Part shown: positions 18,710 through 27,013 of the stretch, one piece after another
Layout: the number at the start of each line of letters is the position of its first letter
Numbering within the stretch: the first letter of the stretch is position 1
Assembly: GCF_004745595.1 (NCBI RefSeq)
Contig: NZ_SRLH01000001.1
Coordinates: 124,001 to 188,000, forward strand
Direction of reading: 5' to 3'
From: Flavobacterium humi
GTDB taxonomy: Bacteria > Bacteroidota > Bacteroidia > Flavobacteriales > Flavobacteriaceae
Length of the DNA: 64,000 nt
Position numbers and translations under genes: made by a program
The notes under the pieces: model-generated
Told to the model about the DNA's origin: nothing
The model's input: the letters and a program-made list of their open reading frames with translations, nothing else
Databases searched by the model: none

Positions 18710-20246
18710 TTATCCCAGCCAGCCTTCCCTGTCCAGGCTTCTGTATTGTATTGCCTCCGAAATATGGGACGCATTTACTTTATCCGTTCCCTCCAGGTCT
18801 GCAATGGTCCTGGAAACCCTTAAAATCCTGTCGTACGCCCGTGCGGAAAGGTTCAGGCGTTCCATAGCCGTTTTCAATAACTGCAATGAAGCTTCATCGA
18901 GGGCGCAATGTTCCCGGATTTGTTTGCTGCTCATCTGGGCATTGTAATGAATGCTTTCAAACCGTTCAAACCGCTGCGATTGCACTTCCCGGGCTTTGGT
19001 CACCCGCTTGCGGATTTGTGCACTACTTTCACCATTCCGGGTATCGGTGAGTTTTTCAAAAGGAACAGGAGTTACCTCAATATGAATGTCGATCCTGTCC
19101 AGCAATGGCCCGGAAATCTTGCTCAAATAGCGTTGCATTTCAGCTGGGGAAGAACTTACCGGTGCATCAGGGTCATTAAAATAACCGCCCGGGCTCGGGT
19201 TCATACTCGCAACAAGCATAAAAGAAGAAGGATAGGTAATGGTAAATTTCGCCCTTGAAATGGTAACTTCCCGGTCTTCCAGAGGTTGCCGCATGACCTC
19301 AAGCACTTCGCGCTTAAATTCCGGAAGTTCATCCAAAAACAGGACACCATTGTGTGCCAAAGAAATCTCTCCCGGTTGCGGGTAGCTTCCGCCACCTACA
19401 AGCGCGGCAGATGATGCATTGTGGTGCGGGCTCCTGAAAGGCCTTTGGTTCATCAGCCCGACATCTTTCACCTTACCGGCCACACTGTGTATCTTTGTGG
19501 TTTCCAATGCTTCTTTTAAGGTCATTGGCGGTAAAATACTCGGCAAACGTTTGGCCAACATAGTCTTCCCGGAACCCGGAGGCCCTATCAGAATAACGTT
19601 GTGCCCGCCTGCTGCTGCAATTTCCATACAGCGTTTGATGGATTCCTGTCCGCGGACTTCGGCAAAATCGAATTCGGGAAAATCGAGGGTTTTGTAAAAT
19701 TCTTCCCGGGTATTGATTACAGTAGGTTTCAAGGTTCCTGTCCCTTCAAAAAAACGAATGACTTCCAATACATTTTCTGCACCATATACGTCCAGGCCGG
19801 CAACTATGGCCGCTTCTTTGACATTTCCTTTAGGAAGGAAAAAACCTTTATAACCTTCTTCTTTGGCTTTGATGGCAATGGGTAAAGCACCTTTTATCGG
19901 CTGCAGGCCGCCATCCAGCGAAAGCTCACCCATGATAATATACTTTCCGATCTCCTCCGATTGTATCTGCCCGGTTGCAGCCAAAATTCCTACGGCAAGC
20001 GTCAGGTCATAAGCGGAACCTTCTTTCCTTAGGTCGGCGGGCGCCATATTGATGGTGATTTTCTTTCCCGGGAGCTGGTACCCGTTATTTTTTAAGGCAG
20101 CGGCAATGCGGTAACTGCTTTCCTTAATGGCGTTGTCGGGCAGTCCTACCAGGTGGTAGCCAATTCCCTTATCGATATTAACCTTCTACGGTTATGGTTG
20201 TGGCGTCTACACCGAAAACGGCGCTTCCAAATACTTTCGTTAACAT
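18710..20246 (-). pseudogene. YifB/ComM-family Mg-chelatase-like AAA+ ATPase with a single-base frameshift
   Basis: The minus strand encodes a YifB/ComM protein, but in two frames. From the ATG at 20246 it reads [22 protein letters not shown] and stops; from an extra C in the plus-strand run at 20182-20183 the next frame continues [17 protein letters not shown] and runs without interruption to 18710. Removing one base gives 511 residues, the normal family length. The second frame holds the N-terminal fold, [15 protein letters not shown] (Walker A), FLDELPEF (Walker B) and the C-terminal Mg_chelatase_C region. ComM is a hexameric helicase that promotes branch migration in natural transformation. 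The damage may be a real mutation or a sequencing error; an internal start at 20047 would give only 445 residues. Confidence 0.85.
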
Positions 20247-20433
20247 GGCGTATAAATTTGTAAGGCAAATATTATAATTTTTTTCTCTAAAATAAAAAAA
20301 GAAGGCATTTTTTACACCAAACGGATTAAAATTAAATTACAAAGATTTGCGCTGGCATTCAAAAAAACGATTTTTTACAATTACAATGATTTTATCATGA
20401 GCAACTTTGCAGTGTAATTTTAACATAAGAGCA

Positions 20434-20925
20434 ATGAAAAAAATAATTCTAAAACCGATAATGATTTTGACGGTATTAAGTTTTGTGGTTACCTGTAATA
20501 CAACTCATTATGTAACAAATAAAAATCAAGAAAAAATGTTTACAACAGAACAAATCAAAGAGAAACTTTCAAAAGTGGAAACCGGTGCAGATTTTCCTGC
20601 TTTGGCTACTGGCCTGAAAAATATCGGAGTAACTTATTATGAAACCAAAATGGAAGATGGCAGTAGTATTTTCCATGGTAAAAACGGATACGAACTGCCT
20701 ACCGTGCCAAATTATGAGCCCATACTAATTGCTGATACGGTAAATTTAGAACAGCTGAAGATTGATATTGCAAACCATCAACAGGGAAAATCCGATTATT
20801 TTCAGATAAGCCGCCAAAGCGCAGATAACGGAGTTGAAAAATGGGCAGTATGTTTGGTATCTATGACCTGTACTTACATTGACAAGGCAGGAAAGAATGT
20901 TTGGGTGGAACACATTCCTCAATAA
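20434..20925 (+). CDS. DUF1398-family protein with lipoprotein signal
   Basis: A 163-residue protein. Residues 35-163 match the DUF1398 family (MFTTEQIKEKLSKVETGADF, NIGVTYYETKMEDGSS, HQQGKSDY, and the C-terminal GVEKWAV...MTCTYIDKAGK), small proteins of unknown function usually about 130 residues and cytosolic. Here the ATG at 20434 adds a hydrophobic stretch ending in SFVVTCNT, a plausible lipobox with Cys near residue 21. The canonical DUF1398 start would be the ATG at 20536. I prefer 20434 because the extension looks like a genuine signal, but both starts are possible. A terminator follows. Confidence 0.75.
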   Translation: MKKIILKPIMILTVLSFVVTCNTTHYVTNKNQEKMFTTEQIKEKLSKVETGADFPALATGLKNIGVTYYETKMEDGSSIFHGKNGYELPTVPNYEPILIADTVNLEQLKIDIANHQQGKSDYFQISRQSADNGVEKWAVCLVSMTCTYIDKAGKNVWVEHIPQ

Positions 20926-20957
20926 AACTATTTTTAGGATTGGTTTCATTTTATCTA

Positions 20958-20992
20958 AAAAAAGACTAAATCTGATGATTTAGTCTTTTTTG
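20958..20992. terminator. Bidirectional intrinsic terminator
   Basis: AAAAAAAGACTAAATC and GATTTAGTCTTTTTT form a 13-15 bp stem between the convergent DUF1398 gene and the Xre-type regulator gene. Confidence 0.85.
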
Positions 20993-21001
20993 ATAAATGA
21001 T

Positions 21002-21214
21002 CTATTTGCCGTCATTAATATATTCCAGAATATCACCCGGCTGACAGTCTAAAGCTCTACAGATAGCTTCTAAAGTGCTGAAACGTACGGCTTTTGCTTT
21101 GCCTGTTTTCAGGATGGAAAGGTTGGATAATGTCAAATCGACTTTTTCCGAAAGTTCGTTTAATGACATTTTCCGTTTTGCCATCATCACATCGAGATTT
21201 ACGATAATTGCCAT
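21002..21214 (-). CDS. Xre/Cro-type small transcriptional regulator
   Basis: A 70-residue single-domain helix-turn-helix protein of the YozG type: KMSLNELSEKVDLTLSNLS forms the HTH (residues about 16-34), followed by RFSTLEAICRALDCQPGDIL, the usual third to fifth helices of these regulators. It is the second gene of a pair, 3 bases after the stop of the DUF2975 membrane protein. This DUF2975-Xre pairing is common in bacteria, and the regulator probably controls its own operon. The target genes are not known. Confidence 0.85.
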   Translation of the reverse strand: MAIIVNLDVMMAKRKMSLNELSEKVDLTLSNLSILKTGKAKAVRFSTLEAICRALDCQPGDILEYINDGK

Positions 21215-21217
21215 AAT

Positions 21218-21757
21218 TTAGACGGTTAGATCGTTTTCGTTTTGAAGATCGACTCCTTTTTTAAAAATAGTCGCAATAATATAGATTACAGCGCCCATTA
21301 AAATAAATGCCTGACTGTCTGCCCAAAATTGGTTCAAGTTGTCGGGAACAAAACCGTGATGCATTAAATTTTTAACGATCTCTCTGGCAATGTAACTCAA
21401 TAGTCCAATGGAAAGCGTGTAATAACTCATCTGTGAAATTTGCCTCGCAACGAAAGTACTGAACGGTTTTGACAAATCCATTTTGTGCATTAGCCTGATA
21501 AGGGTGTAAAATAAGCAGGATTTTAAAATTGAAATGGTTAGGATGAAGCTATAGACACCGAAAAAAACGAAGCTACTGTCGTTATACATTTCAGATAAGT
21601 CTAACTTTTGATAAAGATTCGGGACAAATTCAGGCCTATACAGGCTGAAAAAGAAATTTACGATTAAGCCTCCTGCTTCAATGCACAAGCCGACAAAAAT
21701 AAGCCAGGCTACAACATATAAGCCCCAAAATACGAAGTTGTTTGTTTTTGACATCAT
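21218..21757 (-). CDS. DUF2975 membrane protein
   Basis: A 179-residue integral membrane protein with four hydrophobic helices (residues about 8-35, 60-90, 108-132 and 143-165), fitting DUF2975. Motifs include the DLSKPFSTFVARQIS segment near residue 95, which is typical of the family between helices 2 and 3. It is followed after 3 bases by a small Xre regulator, its usual partner. The function is unknown; a membrane sensor for the regulator is only a guess. Two in-frame ATGs (21757 and 21754) are equally possible starts. Confidence 0.8.
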   Translation of the reverse strand: MMSKTNNFVFWGLYVVAWLIFVGLCIEAGGLIVNFFFSLYRPEFVPNLYQKLDLSEMYNDSSFVFFGVYSFILTISILKSCLFYTLIRLMHKMDLSKPFSTFVARQISQMSYYTLSIGLLSYIAREIVKNLMHHGFVPDNLNQFWADSQAFILMGAVIYIIATIFKKGVDLQNENDLTV

Positions 21758-22062
21758 TGTTTAAATTAAAGTTGATGCGTCAAATGTAATCAATATTTAT
21801 TGATAAACAATAAAATTTAGTTTTTTTTCAAAAAATATTTAGTGATAAATGAAGACAAGTAAAATACCGGCGGTTATTTTTATTGGAATTGTAAGGTAAA
21901 TAGGATTCTTTCGTTTGTTTTTTTTGGGATCGGAAATAGCTGAAACTCCTTTTAATTACTGAGTTTTTCGTGTTTTTAGGAGCAGCGAGAGCTTTCATTT
22001 TTTTAGATAATCCAATTAATCTTCCTACATTTATAGGTAATCTCACTAACGTTCCCAGCATC
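21758..22062. other. Divergent intergenic region
   Basis: About 300 AT-rich bases between the DUF2975 operon and the GAF kinase. The plus strand carries TACATTTA at 22025-22032, one base off the TAnnTTTG consensus, 31 bases before the kinase start. A frame from a GTG at 21970 is open into the kinase gene, but its residues do not resemble the kinase family N terminus. No RNA gene or repeat is seen. Confidence 0.4.
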
Positions 22063-23262
22063 ATGAATTTATTGTCAACTATAGAAGAGAAAATCAGGCT
22101 CAACATTTTAAAAAGCTATGATATTCTGGACACAGATCCCGAAAGTGATTATGATAATATTACTTTTTTGGCTTCAAGAATCTGCAATACCCCTATTTCT
22201 ACGATTACATTTATTGACCAGGACAGGCAATGGTTCAAATCTAAAGTGGGTTTTGAGCATAACGAAAGCCCCAGGGAGGTTTCTTTTTGCGCTTTAGCCA
22301 TCCAAAGAACCTCTAGGACAGTTGTCATTCCTAATATTAAAGAAGATAAGGAGTTTAATATTATGAGCGTTTTAAACGGATTCGAAAAGGGCGGATTTTA
22401 TGCCAGTGTAGCCCTAAGGGACCCTGATGGATATGATTTGGGCACTTTATGTGTAATTGACCATACGCCAAGGGAAATGACAGGCGATCAGTTGAAATCA
22501 CTCGAAATCCTTGCCGATCAGGTGTGCAAATTACTTGAATTGCGTAAAAAAAATGTAAAACTCCTGGAAAAAAACGAATTGTTGAACCTGAAATACTCTG
22601 AATTAGAACATTTTGCCAATGTGGTTTCGCATGACATCAAATCGCCTTTAAACAATATTATTTCCCTGGTATCGCTTTTTGAGGAATATGCAGAAGGGAA
22701 ATTCAATGAAGAAGGAAGGGAATACCTGGACTGCATAACGGCTTCGTCTTATCGGTTAAGGGATTATGTAGACGGTTTGCTGGAGTATTACCGGAGCGAT
22801 ACGGTAAATGTATTGCACAAAGAAGATATTTCCATAAACGAAGTGCTCAACAAGATCATCTGTGTGCTTGATCCAAAGCGGGAATATCATTTTATCCTTC
22901 CCGCAACGCCTGTAACGATCCGTTCGGTTAAGCCTGCCATTGAGCAAATCCTTTTGAACCTGATCAGTAATGCAATCAAATACAATGATAAAAAACCGGT
23001 CGTTATTGAAATAAAGTGCGAAGAATCGGAAAACGGAATCATGATTTCCGTAAAAGACAACGGTATCGGTATTGAAAAAAAAGACCTGGATGTTATTTTT
23101 TCATTCTTTACCACTTTAAAAAGAAAAGACCGTTTTGGCCATTACGGAACCGGGATAGGGCTGGCCACGGTGGAGAAAATCGTTCGAAAAATCAATGGGA
23201 AAATAAATGTGAATTCCATTCCAAACGAAGGGAGCGAGTTTACTATCATCCTTGATATATAA
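22063..23262 (+). CDS. GAF-domain sensor histidine kinase
   Basis: A 399-residue soluble kinase with no membrane helix. A GAF domain covers about residues 20-165 (RICNTPISTITFIDQDRQWF and LGTLCVIDHTPREMT). A short coiled helix leads to HisKA with VVSHDIKSPLNNIISL (His about 192), then HATPase_c with NLISNAIKYN, VKDNGIGIE and GTGIGLATVEKIV. The GAF domain type is the one typical of cytosolic kinases that read redox or small molecules. There is no response regulator beside it, so its partner is elsewhere. The ATG at 22063 gives the expected start (MNLLSTIEEKIRLNIL). Confidence 0.87.
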   Translation: MNLLSTIEEKIRLNILKSYDILDTDPESDYDNITFLASRICNTPISTITFIDQDRQWFKSKVGFEHNESPREVSFCALAIQRTSRTVVIPNIKEDKEFNIMSVLNGFEKGGFYASVALRDPDGYDLGTLCVIDHTPREMTGDQLKSLEILADQVCKLLELRKKNVKLLEKNELLNLKYSELEHFANVVSHDIKSPLNNIISLVSLFEEYAEGKFNEEGREYLDCITASSYRLRDYVDGLLEYYRSDTVNVLHKEDISINEVLNKIICVLDPKREYHFILPATPVTIRSVKPAIEQILLNLISNAIKYNDKKPVVIEIKCEESENGIMISVKDNGIGIEKKDLDVIFSFFTTLKRKDRFGHYGTGIGLATVEKIVRKINGKINVNSIPNEGSEFTIILDI

Positions 23263-23295
23263 ACCCGCTCCTTTATTTTCTGTACTGCAATCGTA

Positions 23296-25323
23296 TTATT
23301 TCCCGAATTTCGAAATCCCGCTTTCCAGCCAGGCTTTGTACTCGTCTGCATCCGGCGTATAGCCTACAGGAGTATTCAGGTCTTTGCCTTCTGCATCGAG
23401 GATGATATAATAGGGCTGGGCATTGATGTTGTATCTCGAAATCTGGAAATCGCTCCATTTCTTGCCAATGGTAGTAATTTCCTTGCCGGTTGCTTTAGAA
23501 ACATATTGTTCACCTGCAGGCAAATCCCGTTTGTCATCTCCATATAATGAAATCAGGACAACCTGGTCTTTTAAAATAGCGGCAATTTCTGTTGTGGACC
23601 AAACTTTTTCTTCCATTTTACGGCAATTGGCACAGGCATATCCTGTAAAATCCAGCAGGACAGGTTTGTTTACTTTTTTGGCATACGCCAATCCTTGCTC
23701 ATAATCGTTAAAAGCAATCAGGCCGTTCGGACCAATATGTGCGTGCTCAGGAAGATCAGTTGTAAGGGCTGCAGTATTGGAATTATTGGTATATCCTACA
23801 CCGTAAGGGCTTTCGCTATAGGTCATTGGCGGTGTAAATCCGCTTAATATCTTTAGCGGAGCTCCCCACATTCCCGGAACCAGGTAAAAGGTAAAAGCGG
23901 TAACAAATAAGGCAATAAACAAGCGGCCAACAGATATATTGGTAACCGGACTGTCGTGCGGTAAGGAAATTTTCCCGAACAGGTAAACGGCCCAGGCTCC
24001 AAAAACGGCAATCCAGATGGCCAGGAATACTTCACGTTCCAATAAATGCATCTGTAATACTAAATCTGCGTTGGACAGGAATTTGAAAGCGAATGCCAAT
24101 TCCAGGAATCCTAAAGAAACTTTTACGGTATTGAGCCAGCCTCCTGATTTCGGTAAGGAATTCATCCACCCTGGGAACATCGCGAAAAGCATAAAAGGAA
24201 GGGCAATAGCCGATGAGAATCCCAGCATTCCTATAATAGGCCCGATACCACCAAATTTGGAAGATTCGGCTATCAAAGTCCCTACGATAGGACCGGTGCA
24301 TGAAAAAGATACGATGGCTAATGCCAAAGCCATAAACAAAATCCCTATAAAACCGCCCCTGTCAGCTTGTTTGTCTACCTTATTTGCCCAGGAATTAGGC
24401 AATACAATCTCGAAAGCCCCCAAAAAGGAAGCCGCAAAAAAGAGCAGTAGTACAAAAAAGATAATGTTGAACCAAACGTTGGTCGATAAGGCGTTTAACG
24501 AATCGATACCGAAAATAGCCGAGACAATCAGGCCCAGTGCTACATAAATAATAATGATCGAAATCCCGTAAAAAATAGAATTCCGGATCCCGGCAGCCTT
24601 GGTTTTGCTTTGTTTGGTAAAAAAACTAACAGTCATCGGTATCATAGGAAATACGCAAGGGGTTAGCAAGGCAGCGAAACCGCCTAAAAAAGCCAGGACG
24701 AAAATCGTTAGCAAGCCTTTTTTCTCTTCTTTTTTACCGTCCGGTTTTCCGGTATTCGTATCGGTTTTTACCGTTTCTTTGGTAGCGGAAGTATCCGGAA
24801 CCGTAATAACAGCTGCAGCCGTATCGATTTTAGTATCGGTAGGAGTGGCAACATCAGTCATTTTTACAGCAGCCATTATAGGCAATTTGATGTCAAAAGT
24901 TTTGTCTTGCTGAATACAGGATTGTTTGCAAACCTGGTATTCCACATATACCTGCGCTGATTTTGCATTGGGATTGGTCACTTTAATGACCTGGCGGAAC
25001 TGCGCCTTATTTTCAAACAGGTATTCGTCTACCTCAAAAACATCGCTGTATACTTTTTTATACGGGCTTTCCGTCGTTTTGCCTATCAGGTCGTAGTTGC
25101 CTTTTGCGTTTTTGAATTTGAAAACCATTGGCAATGAACCTCCATCGGGCGTAAATTGCGAGTACATATGCCATTCGGGCTCTATGACAGCATCAAAAAC
25201 CAAAACAACTTCGGTATCTGATTTCTTCTCTATGGAAGTTTTCCATTTAACCGGATCTAAAATTTGTGATTGGGCACTTAAAAAAGTGAAAAAAAGTAGG
25301 ATTAGGGCATTGATTTTCTTCAT
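23296..25323 (-). CDS. dsbD: Thiol:disulfide interchange protein DsbD
   Basis: A 675-residue protein with the three parts of DsbD. A signal peptide (MKKINALILLFFTFLSAQSQ) and an N-terminal periplasmic domain with the pair of Cys in VCKQSCIQQ come first. The middle has eight membrane helices with the conserved LTPCVFPMIPMTV and SFSCTGPIVGTL, whose Cys pass electrons across the membrane. A C-terminal thioredoxin domain with YACANCRKME (CxxC) follows. It transfers reducing power from cytosolic thioredoxin to periplasmic proteins. Its ATG overlaps the tilS stop by one base (TAATG), so the two are translationally coupled. A longer upstream frame runs into tilS, but the signal peptide fixes the start at 25323. 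Confidence 0.92.
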   Translation of the reverse strand: MKKINALILLFFTFLSAQSQILDPVKWKTSIEKKSDTEVVLVFDAVIEPEWHMYSQFTPDGGSLPMVFKFKNAKGNYDLIGKTTESPYKKVYSDVFEVDEYLFENKAQFRQVIKVTNPNAKSAQVYVEYQVCKQSCIQQDKTFDIKLPIMAAVKMTDVATPTDTKIDTAAAVITVPDTSATKETVKTDTNTGKPDGKKEEKKGLLTIFVLAFLGGFAALLTPCVFPMIPMTVSFFTKQSKTKAAGIRNSIFYGISIIIIYVALGLIVSAIFGIDSLNALSTNVWFNIIFFVLLLFFAASFLGAFEIVLPNSWANKVDKQADRGGFIGILFMALALAIVSFSCTGPIVGTLIAESSKFGGIGPIIGMLGFSSAIALPFMLFAMFPGWMNSLPKSGGWLNTVKVSLGFLELAFAFKFLSNADLVLQMHLLEREVFLAIWIAVFGAWAVYLFGKISLPHDSPVTNISVGRLFIALFVTAFTFYLVPGMWGAPLKILSGFTPPMTYSESPYGVGYTNNSNTAALTTDLPEHAHIGPNGLIAFNDYEQGLAYAKKVNKPVLLDFTGYACANCRKMEEKVWSTTEIAAILKDQVVLISLYGDDKRDLPAGEQYVSKATGKEITTIGKKWSDFQISRYNINAQPYYIILDAEGKDLNTPVGYTPDADEYKAWLESGISKFGK

Positions 25324-26627
25324 TACTGTAATGCTAGTTGTATAATATTTTGTGTTGTTTCTGTTGCTGCAAACCGTTTGTCCGGACGTTTCCCGATAAC
25401 CCAGGCTATCTGTCCTCCAGAACATAAAAGCCAGGTATTCTCTTTATCTATCAACGACATCTTCTCGTCCTTGAAATACTTGCTCAATTTTTTCTTCCCG
25501 TTCATTCCCAACGGATAAAAATAATCACCTTCCTGCCATTTTCTGATGGTTAGCGGAAATTCAAGCGTATCTTCGTCAACAAATATAATTGTATTTTTAA
25601 AAGTAGAAATGTCCGGTACTTTACAAATAGCAATTTTTAAGGGAACTTTAACGACATTTTCTAACGAATCAATATAATAAACAGGGTTTTCCTGATTTTT
25701 TATTTCTTCCAAAATCAAAAAATCACGGTCTTTGAGCAAGCGGTATTTTTCAGAAAAAACCTGTTTGCCGGATTGCGAGCGGACCAAGGCATAAATATCT
25801 TCCCAAGCCGAAAACCCATATTCCCGGAGCCATTGGTATAAATAGGAATTGTAATTGGGCAACCGTTTGAGTTTCTTTAAATCGAAGCGGATGGTGTCTT
25901 TTTCTTCTGATGCTACCTGCTGGTAAATTAGGATCGCTGCATCTTCAGCCATGACCTGGGCCTGCTGGAGATAGTCTTGCGTTTTTTGGAAACCTGCCGA
26001 AAAATTGGCATTAAGCTCTTTGAATACCGGAACCAGGTGATGCCTGATTTTATTGCGTAGGTAATGATCGGAAGCATTGCTGGAATCTTCCCGCCATAAA
26101 ATATCGTTTTGATGGGCGTATTCTTCAATTTCGAGGCGGTTGAAAATCAAAAAAGGGCGTATGATTTGTTCGTTCTGCTCCGGAATCCCTGTCAGGCCTT
26201 CAATCCCGGTTCCCCTGGTCAGGTTGATCAGGAAAGTTTCCAGGTTGTCATCGGCATGGTGGGCGGTGAGCAAATAATCGAATCCCTCCGTTTCCAAAAG
26301 CTCATAAAACCAGTTGTAACGCAGTTCCCTGGCGGCTACCTGGGTTGATAATTTATAATCTTCTGCAAAGGATTTGGTATCGAAAAGAGTCGTGTATACA
26401 GGAATGTTGTGGGTATTGCCATAATCCTCTACAAATTTCTGGTCGCCGAAACTTTCCAATCCCCTAAGCTGGAAATTGCAATGGGCCAGCGCAATCTCAA
26501 AGCCCAATGTGCGAAAGGTTTCGGCCATGACCATGCTGTCGATGCCACTGCTTACCGCCAAAAGGAGCTTCTTTCCATTTAAAAAACGGAATCTGGCATT
26601 AAGGTGTTCCTGCAGTTTTTGAAGCAT
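25323..26627 (-). CDS. tilS: tRNA(Ile)-lysidine synthetase TilS
   Basis: A 434-residue cytosolic enzyme that converts the wobble C34 of the AUA-reading tRNA-Ile to lysidine using ATP. The N-terminal ATP pyrophosphatase domain has LLLAVSSGIDSMVMA (P-loop, family SGGxDS) near residue 22, LAHCNFQLRG, and LLTAHHADDNLETFLINLTRGTG near residue 120. The C-terminal substrate-binding part contains the IRKWQEGDYFYPLGMNGKKK segment typical of TilS_C. A longer upstream frame exists, but MLQKLQEHLN at 26627 is the usual N terminus. The gene overlaps dsbD by one base. Confidence 0.92.
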   Translation of the reverse strand: MLQKLQEHLNARFRFLNGKKLLLAVSSGIDSMVMAETFRTLGFEIALAHCNFQLRGLESFGDQKFVEDYGNTHNIPVYTTLFDTKSFAEDYKLSTQVAARELRYNWFYELLETEGFDYLLTAHHADDNLETFLINLTRGTGIEGLTGIPEQNEQIIRPFLIFNRLEIEEYAHQNDILWREDSSNASDHYLRNKIRHHLVPVFKELNANFSAGFQKTQDYLQQAQVMAEDAAILIYQQVASEEKDTIRFDLKKLKRLPNYNSYLYQWLREYGFSAWEDIYALVRSQSGKQVFSEKYRLLKDRDFLILEEIKNQENPVYYIDSLENVVKVPLKIAICKVPDISTFKNTIIFVDEDTLEFPLTIRKWQEGDYFYPLGMNGKKKLSKYFKDEKMSLIDKENTWLLCSGGQIAWVIGKRPDKRFAATETTQNIIQLALQ

Positions 26628-26766
26628 AAAGCAAAAATTATGGGCTATGGTAACCAACAACGAATGTACTGTTTTTTCCGCTTATATGAATGGAACCGCT
26701 TTCTTTTCCACAAAGAACATCTTGTTTGTGATATTTTTAAAAATGTTTTTTTGTAACGGTAATATA

Positions 26767-26970
26767 GCGTGGTTGACCACGTCTGGAACGTCAAATACCA
26801 CGTCACCTAACGTGGTCAACCACGTCCCGGACGTCAAATACCACGTTGCATAACGTCAAACACCACGTCCGGAACGTCAAATACCACGTCGGGTAACGTG
26901 GTCAACCACGTCAGGAACGTCAAACACCACGTTGTATAACGTCAAACACCACGTCACCTAACGTGGTCAA
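26767..26970. repeat. Array 3: nineteen ACGT boxes alternately 12 and 9/10 bp apart
   Basis: CGT occurs at 26768, 26780, 26789, 26801, 26811, 26823, 26832, 26844, 26854, 26866, 26875, 26887, 26897, 26909, 26918, 26930, 26940, 26952 and 26962. The steps are 12, 9, 12, 10 repeated, a 43-bp higher-order unit of two ~21.5-bp halves. Nearly every CGT is preceded by A (the first by G). Inter-box text is limited: ACGTCAAATACC or ACGTCAAACACC, ACGTGGTCAACC, and short ACGTCCGGA-like pieces. ACGTGGTCAACCACGT is a perfect dyad and occurs at 26810 and 26896, with a near copy at 26767. The array lies between the 3' end of pabB and the start of tilS and holds no gene. Confidence 0.9.
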
Positions 26971-27013
26971 TGAGGTTATGGCTTTTTAGTTAAAATGAAT
27001 GGAAACGGATGTT

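Noticed and set aside
21970..22062. A longer GAF-kinase start at a GTG
   Set aside because: The added residues do not resemble the family, and an ATG at 22063 gives the expected N terminus.
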